A stretch of DNA of 64,000 nt from the NCBI RefSeq assembly GCF_006539885.1, contig NZ_BJNW01000015.1:1-64000 (forward strand). Direction: 5' to 3'. This stretch comes from Kocuria varians (lineage in GTDB: Bacteria > Actinomycetota > Actinomycetes > Actinomycetales > Micrococcaceae). Positions 45,773 to 54,903 of the stretch are shown one piece after another (position 1 is the stretch's first letter; each line of letters opens with the position of its first letter). Made by a program: the position numbers and the translations under genes. The notes under the pieces are model-generated. The model ran no database searches, had not been told where the DNA came from, and saw nothing but the letters and a program-made list of their open reading frames with translations.

Positions 45773-46700
45773 GGGGACGGGCCGCACGGTGCAGTGGCGG
45801 GAACTGGCGGGCGTGCGCGTGAGCAAGGCCCACGGGACGGGCAACGACTTCGTGGTCTTCACGGACGAGGACGGCTCGCTGGACGTCTCTCCGGCGACCG
45901 TCGCGGCGGTGTGCCACCGCCACCTGGGTCTGGGCGGTGACGGCCTCATCCGTGCCGTGCGTGCGGAGCACCTTCCGGAGGGCCGGCGCCTGCGCGAGTC
46001 GGCGCCGGACGTCGAGTGGTTCATGGACTACCGCAACGGGGACGGCTCCGTGGCGCAGATGTGCGGCAACGGGGTGCGGGTCTTCGTGGACCACCTGGTC
46101 CGGGAGGATCTGGTGTCCCTGCCCCGCGGAGCGCGGCTGCGGATCGGCACGCGTGCCGGCGTGCGCACGGTGGCTCGCACGGCGGACGGCTACGCGGTGG
46201 ACATGGGGCCGTGGAGCTTCGAGCACGGGGACACCGCCCGCGAGCGCGGCTCCGACTGCGTCGTCTCCGTCTCGGGTCTCACGGTCTCGCGGCCGGGCGT
46301 GTCGATCAGCATGGGCAACCCGCACACCGTGGTGGCGCTGTCGGAGGGCGAGAAGCTCGACGCACTCGACCTGCACTCCGCGCCGGTCGTGGAACCCACG
46401 GCACCGGAGGGCACGAACGTGGAGTTCGTGGTGCCCCTGGATCACGACGACGCCGCCGTGGGGCGGATCGAGATGCGGGTCCACGAGCGCGGCGTGGGCG
46501 AGACGTGGTCGTGCGGCACCGGAGCGTGCGCGGCGGCGGCCGCAACACGGTTCTGGGGCGGCGAGGAGCCGCCGGACCGCTGGTTCGTGCAGGTCCCCGG
46601 GGGAGTCCTGTCGGTCACCTTCGTGGCTGCCCCGGACGGCACGGAGCACGTGGTGCTGGCCGGGCCCGTGCGGGTCGTGGCCACGGCCGAGCTGGCCTGA
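45756..46700 (+). CDS. dapF: Diaminopimelate epimerase
   Basis: Converts LL-DAP to meso-DAP for lysine and cell wall synthesis, cofactor-free. The 314-residue protein has the two catalytic cysteines in AQMCGNGVR (about 98-106) and [13 protein letters not shown] (about 250-262), plus [10 protein letters not shown] (about 24-33). Start uncertain: ATGs at 45744, 45747 and 45756 are in frame; I prefer 45756 because it lies 7 bases after the TATGAT hexamer, while none has a ribosome binding site. The meso-DAP product fits with dapA/dapB elsewhere in this window. Confidence 0.92.
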   Translation: MTESTEGTGRTVQWRELAGVRVSKAHGTGNDFVVFTDEDGSLDVSPATVAAVCHRHLGLGGDGLIRAVRAEHLPEGRRLRESAPDVEWFMDYRNGDGSVAQMCGNGVRVFVDHLVREDLVSLPRGARLRIGTRAGVRTVARTADGYAVDMGPWSFEHGDTARERGSDCVVSVSGLTVSRPGVSISMGNPHTVVALSEGEKLDALDLHSAPVVEPTAPEGTNVEFVVPLDHDDAAVGRIEMRVHERGVGETWSCGTGACAAAAATRFWGGEEPPDRWFVQVPGGVLSVTFVAAPDGTEHVVLAGPVRVVATAELA

Positions 46701-46723
46701 CGCGGCGGCGTCGATCTCTCCAC

Positions 46724-46739
46724 GGAGCCCCTGGGCTCC
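46724..46739. terminator. Hairpin between convergent dapF and methyltransferase genes
   Basis: GGAGCCC (46724-46730) pairs with GGGCTCC (46733-46739), and CCACGG/CCGTGG elements just outside can extend or replace the stem. It lies in the 70-base gap between genes that end toward each other. Confidence 0.5.
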
Positions 46740-46770
46740 CCACGGACCGTGGGAGAACAGGGTGCGGGGG

Positions 46771-47388
46771 TCAGTCGCGTTCGACGGCGATGATCCGGAA
46801 CCCCTTGTCGGTCGCCGCGCGACGCACGCCGAACCCCTCGGCCAGGGTCTCCTGCAGCCAGCGCTGCACCGTGTCCCCGCCCAAGTTCTTCTGCACCACG
46901 AGCCACGCGGTGCCACCGGGTGCAAGCCGCGGCAGCCACAGGCCGAGGATCTCGTGCAGCGCCTCCTTGCCCACGCGGATGGGCGGGTTGGACCAGATGG
47001 TGTCGAAGGTGCGTTCCGCCGGGACGTCCTCGGGCAGATGGGTCTCGACCCTGGTGAGGCCGAGGTCGCGCGCGTTCGCGGCCGTGAGGGCGAGACTGCG
47101 CTCGTTGACGTCGACCGCTGTGACGGTCGCCTCCGGGGCGGCCTGGGCCAGTGCGATCGTCAGGGGACCCCAGCCGCAGCCGATGTCCAGGAGACTCGAA
47201 CCCGCCGGTTCCGGGACGTTGCGCAGCAGCGCGGCCGTCCCCTTGTCCAGGCCCGAGGGGGAGAAGATTCCCGCGGCCGTGCCGACCTCCACGGTGCGTC
47301 CCCGCAGCTCCACCGTGAGCCGGCGGGGCTTCTCCGGGACAGCGGGGTCGGAGACGAAGTAGTGCTGCGCGGCGGGCTCGGGGGTCAT
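46771..47388 (-). CDS. RsmC-like class I SAM-dependent methyltransferase
   Basis: A 205-residue methyltransferase. SAM motif I is LLDIGCGWGPLTIALAQ (about 66-82), motif II-like TAVDVNERSLALT (about 90-102), and the NPPI catalytic motif of amino-group methylating enzymes is in IWSNPPIRVGK (about 131-141). It matches the catalytic domain of RsmC/RsmJ-type 16S rRNA guanine-N2 methyltransferases, lacking the N-terminal half of RsmC; the rRNA target is inferred. It runs opposite to its neighbours. A TACCAT hexamer ends 8 bases before its ATG. Confidence 0.85.
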   Translation of the reverse strand: MTPEPAAQHYFVSDPAVPEKPRRLTVELRGRTVEVGTAAGIFSPSGLDKGTAALLRNVPEPAGSSLLDIGCGWGPLTIALAQAAPEATVTAVDVNERSLALTAANARDLGLTRVETHLPEDVPAERTFDTIWSNPPIRVGKEALHEILGLWLPRLAPGGTAWLVVQKNLGGDTVQRWLQETLAEGFGVRRAATDKGFRIIAVERD

Positions 47389-47433
47389 GGCTCCACATGG
47401 TAGTGCCCTGCCCGGCGTGTCGGAGCCCGGCGC

Positions 47434-47439
47434 TAGACT
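47434..47439 (+). promoter_or_regulatory. Candidate -10 element for hflX
   Basis: TAGACT, giving a predicted leader of about 30 bases before the hflX ATG, with AGGA near the start as a weak ribosome binding site. Confidence 0.45.
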
Positions 47440-47475
47440 GGCAGCACTTCACAACCCTTCGAATCACAGGATTTC

Positions 47476-49251
47476 ATGACTTCATCGCACACCCACCGGG
47501 ACCCCGCGTCGGAGGACTCCGCGCAGCCCGGTGACCTGACCGGCTCGGAACTCGAGGACGTCGTCTCGCGCGTCCTGGCACGGGCACGCAGCCGCACGGA
47601 GGCGGCCGCCCACTCCGGGACGGACGACGCCCCGGGCGGGTACGACGACGCCGCGGGGACGCCCGCGCGCGAGGGCCGCGACCACCTCGGCCGGGCCCGG
47701 GAGCTCGCTGCGGAGGACGGCTTCCGGGCCGTCGGCGACGGCGACCAGCAGGACCTCGCCGAGCGCCACGCGCTGCGCCGCGTGGCCGGACTGTCCACGG
47801 AGCTCGAGGACGTCACCGAGGTCGAGTACCGGCAGCTGCGGCTCGAGCGCGTGGTGCTCGCCGGGCTGTACTCGAGCGGAACGCTCGCGGACGCCGAGAA
47901 CTCGCTGCGGGAACTCGCCGCGCTCGCGGAGACCGCCGGCTCGGAGGTCATGGACGGTCTGCTGCAACGGCGGGTGAACCCGGATCCCGGCACGTACCTG
48001 GGCTCGGGCAAGGCGCTGGAGCTCAAGGACGTCGTGGCCGCCACGGGCGCGGACACCGTGATCGTGGACGCGGAGCTTGCTCCGTCCCAGCGGCGCGCGC
48101 TGGAGGACGTGGTGAAGGTCAAGGTCATCGACCGCACGGGCCTGATCCTCGACATCTTCGCCCAGCACGCCAAGTCCAAGGAGGGCAAGGCGCAGGTCGA
48201 GCTCGCGCAGCTCGAGTACATGCTTCCCCGCCTGCGTGGCTGGGGCGATTCACTGTCCCGGCAGGCCGGCGGTCGCGCGGCCTCCGGTGAGGGCATCGGC
48301 AGCCGCGGCCCCGGTGAGACCAAGATCGAGCTGGACCGCCGTCGCATCCGCCAGCGCATGGCCAAGCTGCGCCGCGAGATCGCGGGCATGAAACCGGCGC
48401 GAGAGACCAAGCGGCTGAACCGCAAGCGCAACGCGGTGCCCTCGGTGGCCATCGCGGGCTACACCAACGCGGGCAAGTCATCCCTGCTCAACCGGCTCAC
48501 GGATGCCGGTGTGCTGGTGGAGAACGCCCTGTTCGCCACGCTGGACCCCACGGTCCGCAAGGCGGAGACCCCGGACGGGATCGGCTACACGCTTGCGGAC
48601 ACCGTGGGCTTCGTGCGCTCGCTGCCCACCCAGCTCGTCGAGGCGTTCCGCTCGACCCTGGAGGAGGTGGCGGACGCGGACGTGATCGTGCACGTGGTGG
48701 ACGCCTCCCACCCGGATCCGGAGGGACAGCTCAAGGCCGTCCGCGACGTCCTCACGGACGTGGGGGCCAACGGCATCCCGGAGATCGTGGCGCTGAACAA
48801 GGCGGACATCGCAGACCCCGTGGTGCTGGGCCGGCTGCGCAACCACGAGAACCCGTCCGTGGCCGTCTCCGCGCGTACGGGGGAGGGCGTGGCCGAGCTG
48901 CAGCGCCTGATCTCGGCGGCCATTCCGCGACCGGACCACGAGCTGGAGCTGCTGGTGCCGTACGTCCACGGCGAGGTGGTCTCCCGGCTGCACGCCCAGG
49001 ACGCCGAGATCCTGCGCACGGAGCACACCGAGGACGGCACCCGGCTGCACGTGCGGGTGCGGGAGGATCTCGTGGCGGACCTCGAACCCTACGTGGTGCG
49101 GGGCACCGAGGGGGAGGATGCCGTGGGGGAGGCTGCTGCGTCCCGCGAGACTGCCGCCGAGGGTGCCCATGCCCTGGGCACTGGCTCCGATACCGCGGCA
49201 CCCGCTCCCGAGGATGGCTCCGCGACCCCGGAGGATCCCGCCGGCGTATGA
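47476..49251 (+). CDS. hflX: Ribosome-associated GTPase HflX
   Basis: Splits stalled ribosomes, notably after heat or antibiotic stress. In 591 residues: an extended disordered N-terminus (about 1-95), the HflX nucleotide-binding domain with PDPGTYLGSGK (about 171-181) and the GRGPGETK-type SRGPGETKIELDRR (about 275-288), then the G domain: G1 AGYTNAGKSSL (about 326-336), G3 DTVGFVRSLP (about 375-384), G4 NKADI (about 442-446). The C-terminal 60 residues are low-complexity acidic. It overlaps the helicase gene by 4 bases (ATGA). Confidence 0.94.
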   Translation: MTSSHTHRDPASEDSAQPGDLTGSELEDVVSRVLARARSRTEAAAHSGTDDAPGGYDDAAGTPAREGRDHLGRARELAAEDGFRAVGDGDQQDLAERHALRRVAGLSTELEDVTEVEYRQLRLERVVLAGLYSSGTLADAENSLRELAALAETAGSEVMDGLLQRRVNPDPGTYLGSGKALELKDVVAATGADTVIVDAELAPSQRRALEDVVKVKVIDRTGLILDIFAQHAKSKEGKAQVELAQLEYMLPRLRGWGDSLSRQAGGRAASGEGIGSRGPGETKIELDRRRIRQRMAKLRREIAGMKPARETKRLNRKRNAVPSVAIAGYTNAGKSSLLNRLTDAGVLVENALFATLDPTVRKAETPDGIGYTLADTVGFVRSLPTQLVEAFRSTLEEVADADVIVHVVDASHPDPEGQLKAVRDVLTDVGANGIPEIVALNKADIADPVVLGRLRNHENPSVAVSARTGEGVAELQRLISAAIPRPDHELELLVPYVHGEVVSRLHAQDAEILRTEHTEDGTRLHVRVREDLVADLEPYVVRGTEGEDAVGEAAASRETAAEGAHALGTGSDTAAPAPEDGSATPEDPAGV

Positions 49252-51305
49252 CCTCCGTGTTCATCGACGAGACCGGCAAGGACATCTCGGACGTCCGCCC
49301 GGAATCCCTGCCGGGTGGTGCAGACACCCTGGAGTTGCTCGACGCCGCCGTGGCCGCCCTGGGGGGTCAGCGGCGTGACGGTCAGCGGTTCATGGCGGCC
49401 AAGGTCGCGGAGGCGTTCGAGACCGGACGCCACCTCCTGGTGCAGGCGGGAACCGGCACGGGCAAGTCCCTCGCCTACCTGGTTCCGGCGCTGCGCCATG
49501 CCAAGCACGCGGACAAGCCGGTCGTCGTCGCCACTGCAACGCTCGCGCTGCAGTCGCAGATCACGGGCCGGGACGTCCCGCGCCTGCTGGACGCGCTCGA
49601 GGACGAGCTGGACGAGCGACCCACGGTGGCGCTGCTGAAGGGCCGCTCCAACTACGCGTGCCTGCACAAGGTCGAAGGCGGCTACCCCGAGGACGACGAC
49701 GCCGCCCTGTTCACCGCGCCGGGTGCGGCACCTCCGGGCGGCGGCGGTGAGCGTCCCCTGGGCGGTCTGGCGCAGCAGGTGGTGCGCCTGCGGGAGTGGG
49801 TGGAGACCACCGACACCGGGGACCGCGACGACGTCCAGCCCGGTGTCACGGACGCCGCGTGGCGGCAGGTCTCGGTCACCGCCAAGGAGTGTCTGGGGCG
49901 CAAGTGCCCCCTCGTCGAGGACTGTTTCGCGGAGCGCGCCCGCACGGATGCGGGCGAGGCGGACGTGGTCATCACCAACCACGCGCTGCTCGCGATCAAC
50001 GCGTTCGAGGGGCTCGCGGTGCTGCCCGAGCACGACGTCGTCATCGTGGACGAGGCGCACGAGCTGCGCGACCGTGTGACGGGCGCCGTCACGGGCTCGC
50101 TGTCCGCCGCTGCCGTCCGCGCCGCGGGCAGCGCGGTGCGCAAGCACACGGCGGCGTCCGGGGAGGCGCTCGAACGGGCTGCCGAGGCGTTCGACCGCGC
50201 GTTCGACGAGGATCCCACCGGCCTGCTGCCCCGCGGTTTCACGGAGGAGCAGGTCTACGCGGTGCGGGGCGTCCAGGAAGCCGCCCGCTCGGGTCTGAGC
50301 GAGACCAAGGGGGAGAGCAAGGGCGAGGACGCCGGGCGCCACGCCGCACGCTCGCGCCTGTCCGAGCTCCTCGACACCGCGGAGCGCATGCTGGGCGCGG
50401 ACACCGCACGGGACGTGCTGTGGATCTCGCGTGTGGGCAGGTGGAGCCCCGGGGCGGGGTACGTCGGCGCAGGACCGGGCGAGTCCGCAACCCTCAACAT
50501 TGCCCCGCTCAGTGTCGCCGGACCGCTGCGGGAAGGACTCTTCGACGGGCGAACCGTGGTGCTGACGTCCGCCACCCTGGCCGTGGGCTCGTCGTTCTCC
50601 TCCGTGGCCGGCTCGCTCGGCCTGCAGGGCCCGGGCGCGCCCAGCTGGCGCGGCGTGGACGTGGGCAGCCCGTTCGACTACGGGAAGCAGGGCATCCTCT
50701 ACGTGGCCAAGCACCTCGCAAAGCCAGGCAGGGGCGTCTCCGACGAGCAGCTGGACGAGCTGCTGACCCTGCTGGAGGCGTCCGGGGGAGGCGCCCTGGG
50801 CCTCTTCTCGTCGCGCCGGGCCGCGGAGGACGCCGCGGAGGCGCTGCGGGAGAAGACCGAACTCCCCATCCTGTGCCAGGGGGATGCCTCCCTGCCGTCG
50901 CTCGTCAAGGAGTTCACGGACGATCCCGCCGCAAGCCTGTTCGGCACCATGAGCCTGTGGCAGGGCGTGGACGTGCCCGGGCAGTCGTGCCGGCTCGTGG
51001 TGATCGACCGGATCCCGTTCCCGCGCCCCGACGACCCGCTCGGCACCGCGCGCACGCGGGCGGCGGAACGCGCGGGTGGCAACGGCTTCATGACCGTTTC
51101 CGCGTCCCACGCGGCGGTTCGGCTGGCTCAGGGAGCCGGCCGTCTGATCCGCTCGAGCGGCGACAGGGGGGTGGTCGCGGTGCTGGACTCGCGGCTGGCC
51201 ACCGCCCGCTACGGGTCGTTCCTCACGAAGTCGCTGCCGCCGCTGTGGCGCACCACCGACCGTGAGACAGTGCTCGGCGCGCTGCGGCGGCTGGGCGGTT
51301 CCTGA
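49248..51305 (+). CDS. DinG/XPD-type ATP-dependent DNA helicase
   Basis: A 685-residue superfamily 2 5'-3' helicase with an iron-sulfur domain. Walker A is QAGTGTGKSLAYL (about 67-79); the cluster cysteines are in NYACLHK (about 131) and KECLGRKCPLVEDCF (about 213-227); DEAH box in VIVDEAHEL (about 265-273); C-terminal motifs IV-VI include SLWQGVDVPGQ (about 568-578) and QGAGRLIRS (about 627-635). It resembles the YoaA/DinG repair helicases. It overlaps hflX and converges on lexA with only 4 bases between the stop codons. Confidence 0.92.
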   Translation: MTSVFIDETGKDISDVRPESLPGGADTLELLDAAVAALGGQRRDGQRFMAAKVAEAFETGRHLLVQAGTGTGKSLAYLVPALRHAKHADKPVVVATATLALQSQITGRDVPRLLDALEDELDERPTVALLKGRSNYACLHKVEGGYPEDDDAALFTAPGAAPPGGGGERPLGGLAQQVVRLREWVETTDTGDRDDVQPGVTDAAWRQVSVTAKECLGRKCPLVEDCFAERARTDAGEADVVITNHALLAINAFEGLAVLPEHDVVIVDEAHELRDRVTGAVTGSLSAAAVRAAGSAVRKHTAASGEALERAAEAFDRAFDEDPTGLLPRGFTEEQVYAVRGVQEAARSGLSETKGESKGEDAGRHAARSRLSELLDTAERMLGADTARDVLWISRVGRWSPGAGYVGAGPGESATLNIAPLSVAGPLREGLFDGRTVVLTSATLAVGSSFSSVAGSLGLQGPGAPSWRGVDVGSPFDYGKQGILYVAKHLAKPGRGVSDEQLDELLTLLEASGGGALGLFSSRRAAEDAAEALREKTELPILCQGDASLPSLVKEFTDDPAASLFGTMSLWQGVDVPGQSCRLVVIDRIPFPRPDDPLGTARTRAAERAGGNGFMTVSASHAAVRLAQGAGRLIRSSGDRGVVAVLDSRLATARYGSFLTKSLPPLWRTTDRETVLGALRRLGGS

Positions 51306-51309
51306 CCCG

Positions 51310-52077
51310 TCAGAGCGAGCGGAACACCGACACGACCTTGCCCATGACCGTGGCGTGGTCGCCCAGGATCGGCTCGTAGCGCGTGTTCTGAGGCAGCAGC
51401 CAGGTGTGGCCGTCCCGCTGGCGGAAGGTCTTGACGGTCGCCTCGTCGTCCAGCAGTGCCGCCACCACGTCCCCGTTCTCCGCGGAGTTCTGCTGACGCA
51501 CCACCACCCAGTCGCCGTCGCAGATGGCGGCGTCGATCATGGAGTCGCCCGAGACCTTGAGCATGAACAGCTGACCGTGGCCCACCACCTGGCGGGGCAG
51601 GGAGAAGACGTCCTCCACGGACTGCTCCGCAGTGATCGGGCCACCTGCCGCAATGCGGCCCACGAGGGGCACGGAGACCATGGCGGAGCTGTCGTCGGCG
51701 GCAGGCAGGTTTCCGATGCGCGGGACGTCGCTGGACGCGCGACCGTCCGCCGCTGTGTCCCCGTTCTCCGGGGCGGGCTCCTCGGCGACACCCAGGTGCA
51801 GGTCAAGCTGCTCGGCGGTCAGGGGGCGCAGCACCTCCATGGCGCGCGGCCTGCGGGGATCCCGGCGCAGGTAGCCCCACTTCTCGAGCTGACCGAGCTG
51901 GTGCGTGACGCTGGACAGGGAGGCGAGCCCTACGATGTCGCCGATCTCACGCATGGAGGGCGGGTAGCCGCGGGAGGCGATGGAGCGCTGGACGGCGGCC
52001 AGGATCTTGGCCTGCCGCGGGGTGAGCGAACGCTCGCGGCTGTTCGCCGCAGGCCGATCCGGGGAAGAAGTGCTCAC
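51310..52077 (-). CDS. lexA: SOS-response repressor LexA
   Basis: Represses SOS genes and cleaves itself when RecA is activated. In 255 residues: a winged helix domain (about 20-85, [20 protein letters not shown] and [18 protein letters not shown]), a longer than usual linker, the cleavage site AAGG (about 143-146), the catalytic Ser in SGDSMIDAA (about 177-185) and the catalytic Lys in EATVKTFRQ (about 211-219). GTG start at 52077 with GAAAGGA upstream. It is divergent from the LysM gene, with LexA boxes between them. Confidence 0.97.
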   Translation of the reverse strand: MSTSSPDRPAANSRERSLTPRQAKILAAVQRSIASRGYPPSMREIGDIVGLASLSSVTHQLGQLEKWGYLRRDPRRPRAMEVLRPLTAEQLDLHLGVAEEPAPENGDTAADGRASSDVPRIGNLPAADDSSAMVSVPLVGRIAAGGPITAEQSVEDVFSLPRQVVGHGQLFMLKVSGDSMIDAAICDGDWVVVRQQNSAENGDVVAALLDDEATVKTFRQRDGHTWLLPQNTRYEPILGDHATVMGKVVSVFRSL

Positions 52078-52220
52078 GTGCGGGGTCCTTTCACCGAGTC
52101 ACGCGGTGCGACGACGCCCGGAGGGACGACGCGCCGCCGAGGGGCGCTTATGCGTGTCGGAGACGTGGGGTCGACTGACAGCTGTGTGACCTCGAGCTTA
52201 ACCCGCACGAGGCCCCCGAT

Positions 52221-52236
52221 TCAAATATGTGTTCGA
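52221..52236. promoter_or_regulatory. LexA box 1 in the lexA/LysM divergent promoter
   Basis: TCAAATATGTGTTCGA fits TCGAAC-N4-GTTCGA with a perfect right half and two mismatches in the left half. It lies 144 bases upstream of lexA, in an AT-rich stretch that probably holds both promoters. Confidence 0.65.
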
Positions 52237-52287
52237 AACGGCCCTCGACAGTCTTCGTACATCCGTGCTAGAAATGAGCGCAGATAT

Positions 52288-52303
52288 TCGAAGATGTGTT
52301 CTA
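52288..52303. promoter_or_regulatory. LexA box 2 in the lexA/LysM divergent promoter
   Basis: TCGAAGATGTGTTCTA fits the same SOS consensus with two mismatches, 62 bases before the LysM gene start. A half-site TCGAACAC follows at 52316-52323. The remaining bases of this 288-base gap show no other element beyond AGGAGG before the LysM gene. Confidence 0.65.
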
Positions 52304-52365
52304 TGGTTTCGATCGTCGAACACAACCGCCCCCGGGTGGTTCGGTCCCGTTCACAGGAGGTTGTC

Positions 52366-52842
52366 ATGACCGCTCTCATCATGCCGAGGTCCCTACGTCG
52401 CGGTGCGGCCGCGCCCTCCTCCGGTGTCGTGGCTGCGACCGCCTCGTGGCGGGCCGGTCACTCCTCCGGCGGCACGGGTCACCACTCGGCCGCGGCACCT
52501 ACACCGAGCCGTCCTGTGACTGCCCGTGCGTCGGCTCTGCGCCTCACGCGCCGCGGACGTCTCCTCCTGATCGGCCTGCCGTTCGTCGCGGGGGCCGCTG
52601 CGCTGCTCGTCGTGGCGGCCGTCTTCTTGCTGCCGGCCACGGTCAACGCGTCCACGGATCCGGTGGGTTCCCCCGTGACCCGCAGCGTGACGGTGCAGGC
52701 GGACCAGAGCCTGTGGGAGATCGCCGTTGCGGCGGACCCGCAGCGCGACACCCGCGAGGTCATGAGCGACATCGCGGAGCTCAACGGCCTCTCATCTCCC
52801 CAGCTCTCCGCCGGACAGGTCCTCGAGGTCCCCGCGCACTGA
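52366..52842 (+). CDS. LysM-domain membrane protein, probable SOS cell-division suppressor
   Basis: A 158-residue protein: polar Ser/Ala-rich cytosolic part (1-60), one membrane helix (about 65-90), and an extracytoplasmic LysM peptidoglycan-binding domain (about 107-157; DQSLWEIAVAADP, IAELNGLSSPQLSAGQVLEV). Divergent from lexA across LexA boxes, it has the layout and context of YneA (Bacillus) and Rv2719c/ChiZ (Mycobacterium), short LysM proteins that delay division during DNA damage. I infer the same role; sequence conservation in this group is low. Start ATG 52366, 5 bases after AGGAGG. Confidence 0.8.
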   Translation: MTALIMPRSLRRGAAAPSSGVVAATASWRAGHSSGGTGHHSAAAPTPSRPVTARASALRLTRRGRLLLIGLPFVAGAAALLVVAAVFLLPATVNASTDPVGSPVTRSVTVQADQSLWEIAVAADPQRDTREVMSDIAELNGLSSPQLSAGQVLEVPAH

Positions 52843-52865
52843 GTCGACTCGACACCGGGCCCCGT

Positions 52866-52894
52866 TGAGTCGGTCCGGGGGGTTCTCCGACTGA
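52866..52894 (+). terminator. Possible hairpin after the LysM gene
   Basis: GAGTCGG (52867-52873) can pair with CCGACTG-side bases (52887-52893) around a G-rich loop, 24 bases after the stop codon. Weak evidence for a terminator. Confidence 0.3.
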
Positions 52895-52986
52895 GCAGGT
52901 TCGAGTTTCCTCTCCGCGGAGCTGGCCGGGGATCGCGCCCCCTGACCTGGTTCGAGTTCTCCTCCCGCGAAGTAGCGGGGACCTCG
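52891..52986 (+). repeat. Two imperfect 45-bp direct repeats between the LysM gene and hisC
   Basis: The copies begin at 52891 (CTGAGCAGGTTCGAGTT) and 52942 (CTGACCTGGTTCGAGTT), 51 bases apart, and remain similar for about 45 bases. The second copy can fold (TCCCGC with GCGGGGA). They fill most of the 226-base gap. No known family recognised. Confidence 0.55.
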
Positions 52987-53056
52987 GATGGCAGTGGCCG
53001 GTCCTGCGGATGCCGTCTTCGATAGGGGTTGAATCGGAACCTCGCGGAGAAGTTCC

Positions 53057-53062
53057 TAGACT
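53057..53062 (+). promoter_or_regulatory. -10 element of a predicted leaderless promoter for hisC
   Basis: TAGACT ends exactly 6 bases before the hisC GTG, and no ribosome binding site is present. A TTGAAT at 53029-53034 is too far (22 bases) to be a standard -35. Confidence 0.5.
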
Positions 53063-53068
53063 GGGCGG

Positions 53069-54169
53069 GTGACTGATCCTGCCGCATCCCTCGAATCCCT
53101 GCCGCTGCGCGACGACCTCCGCGGAATGTCCCCCTACGGGGCGCCGCAGCTGGAGGTCGAGGTCGCACTGAACACGAACGAGAACACGCATCCGGTGCCC
53201 CCGGAGGTGGTGGAGGCGATCACCCAGCGGGTGCACGACTGCGCGTCGTCCCTGAACAGGTACCCGGACCGGGACTTCACGGCACTGCGCGGAGCACTCG
53301 CGCGGTACCTCGGCCACGGTCTGGACGAGGACAACGTGTGGGCCGCGAACGGCTCCAACGAGATCCTGCAGCAGATCCTCCAGGCGTTCGGCGGACCCGG
53401 CCGGTCCGTCCTGAGCTTCGTGCCCACCTACTCCATGTATCCGCTGCTCGCGCTCGGCACGGGCACGGAGTTCATCGCGGGGGAGCGCGCCGCGGACTTC
53501 ACCCTCACCGCCGAGTCGGCGGCGGAACAGGTGCGTTCCCACGCACCGGACATCGTCTTCCTGTGCTCGCCCAACAATCCCACGGGCACGGCCCTGGGGC
53601 TCAACGTCGTGGAGGCCGTGTACGAGGCCGGCAGGGACAGCGACACCGTGGTCGTGGTGGACGAGGCCTACGCGGAGTTCGCCCGCTTCGGAACGCCCTC
53701 GGCGCTGACCCTGCTGGACGGGCGGCCCCGGCTGATCGTGAGCCGGACCATGAGCAAGGCCTTCGCCCTCGCCGGAGCCCGCCTCGGGTACTTCGCCGCG
53801 GCGCGCGAGGTGGCGGATGCGATGCGGCTGGTCCGCCTGCCGTACCACCTGTCCTCCGTCACCCAGGCAACGGCGCTCGCCGCGCTCGAGCACCACCAGA
53901 CGCTGCTCGCCACGGTGGAGGACGTCAAGATGCAGCGCGACCGGATTGTGGACGAACTCAAGCGCATGGGCCTCACTCCCGCGGAGTCGGACTCCAACTT
54001 CGTCTTCTTCGACTGCGGCGGGGACGCCCACGCCATGTGGCAGGCACTGCTGGACCGGGGAGTCCTGGTGCGCGACGTCGGGATCCCGGGCCACCTGCGC
54101 GTCACGGCGGGAACCGAGGCGGAGACCACCGCCTTCCTGGACGCGGTGGAGTCCTTCCTCGCCCGGTGA
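53069..54169 (+). CDS. hisC: Histidinol-phosphate aminotransferase
   Basis: PLP enzyme transferring an amino group from glutamate to imidazole acetol phosphate in histidine synthesis. In 366 residues: [12 protein letters not shown] (about 34-45), LNRYPDRDF (about 62-70), [11 protein letters not shown] (about 163-173), DEAYAEFA (about 197-204) and the PLP-binding Lys in [16 protein letters not shown] (about 226-241). GTG start. hisB follows, then hisH and hisA; hisD is not in the window. Confidence 0.94.
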   Translation: MTDPAASLESLPLRDDLRGMSPYGAPQLEVEVALNTNENTHPVPPEVVEAITQRVHDCASSLNRYPDRDFTALRGALARYLGHGLDEDNVWAANGSNEILQQILQAFGGPGRSVLSFVPTYSMYPLLALGTGTEFIAGERAADFTLTAESAAEQVRSHAPDIVFLCSPNNPTGTALGLNVVEAVYEAGRDSDTVVVVDEAYAEFARFGTPSALTLLDGRPRLIVSRTMSKAFALAGARLGYFAAAREVADAMRLVRLPYHLSSVTQATALAALEHHQTLLATVEDVKMQRDRIVDELKRMGLTPAESDSNFVFFDCGGDAHAMWQALLDRGVLVRDVGIPGHLRVTAGTEAETTAFLDAVESFLAR

Positions 54170-54224
54170 CGGCGGGCCGTCGCCACGCCCGAGGCCCTGA
54201 CCCCATGCCGTCGGAGGGTCCGCC

Positions 54225-54230
54225 TAAACT
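54225..54230 (+). promoter_or_regulatory. Candidate -10 element for hisB
   Basis: TAAACT in the hisC-hisB gap. Transcription would begin near 54237, giving a leader of about 50 bases to ATG 54289. Confidence 0.4.
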
Positions 54231-54288
54231 TGACGTGCCCGGCGAACCGTCGTCGGGGTCGGTCTTCGAGGAGTTGTCCCAGCACATG

Positions 54289-54903
54289 AACGCAGTCGAG
54301 AACCACCGCACCGCCACGGTGGAACGCGTGACGAGCGAGTCCACGGTGCGCGTGAGCGTGAACCTGGACGGCACGGGAACGTCGCACATCGAGACGACCG
54401 TCCCGTTCTACGACCACATGCTCACGGCGCTCTCCAAGCACTCGCTCATCGACCTGGACGTCCGGGCGCACGGCGACATCGAGATCGACGTCCACCACAC
54501 CGTCGAGGACACCGCCATCGTGCTGGGCGAGGCCCTGCGCCAGGCCCTCGGCGACAAGCGGGGGATCCGGCGCTTCGGGCAGGCCACCGTTCCGCTGGAC
54601 GAGGCCCTCGCCTCCGCCGTGGTGGACGTCTCCGGCCGCCCGTACACCGTGCACGTGGGGGAGCCGGAGGGGCAGCAGTACCACCTGATCGGTGGACACT
54701 TCACCGGCTCGATGACCCGCCACGTGTTCGAGTCCCTGGCCCACCACGCGCAGCTGTGCCTGCACGTGGAGCTGATCCGCGGCCGCGACCCGCACCACAT
54801 CGTCGAGGCGCAGTTCAAGGCGCTCGCACGCGCCCTGCGCGGGGCGGTGGAGCACGATCCGCGGATGGAAGGCTCCATCCCGTCCACGAAGGGAGCCCTG
54901 TGA
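54289..54903 (+). CDS. hisB: Imidazoleglycerol-phosphate dehydratase
   Basis: Dehydrates IGP in histidine synthesis, manganese-dependent. Family features: [12 protein letters not shown] at the start, VNLDGTG (about 25-31), PFYDHML (about 40-46), [17 protein letters not shown] (about 66-82), [20 protein letters not shown] (about 130-149) and [19 protein letters not shown] (about 165-183). I chose ATG 54289 (204 residues, family length) with GAGGAG 12 bases upstream and downstream of the TAAACT hexamer; in-frame ATG 54205 and GTG 54235 would give longer versions with an unconserved N-terminus. The stop overlaps hisH. Confidence 0.9.
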   Translation, partial: NAVENHRTATVERVTSESTVRVSVNLDGTGTSHIETTVPFYDHMLTALSKHSLIDLDVRAHGDIEIDVHHTVEDTAIVLGEALRQALGDKRGIRRFGQATVPLDEALASAVVDVSGRPYTVHVGEPEGQQYHLIGGHFTGSMTRHVFESLAHHAQLCLHVELIRGRDPHHIVEAQFKALARALRGAVEHDPRMEGSIPSTKGAL

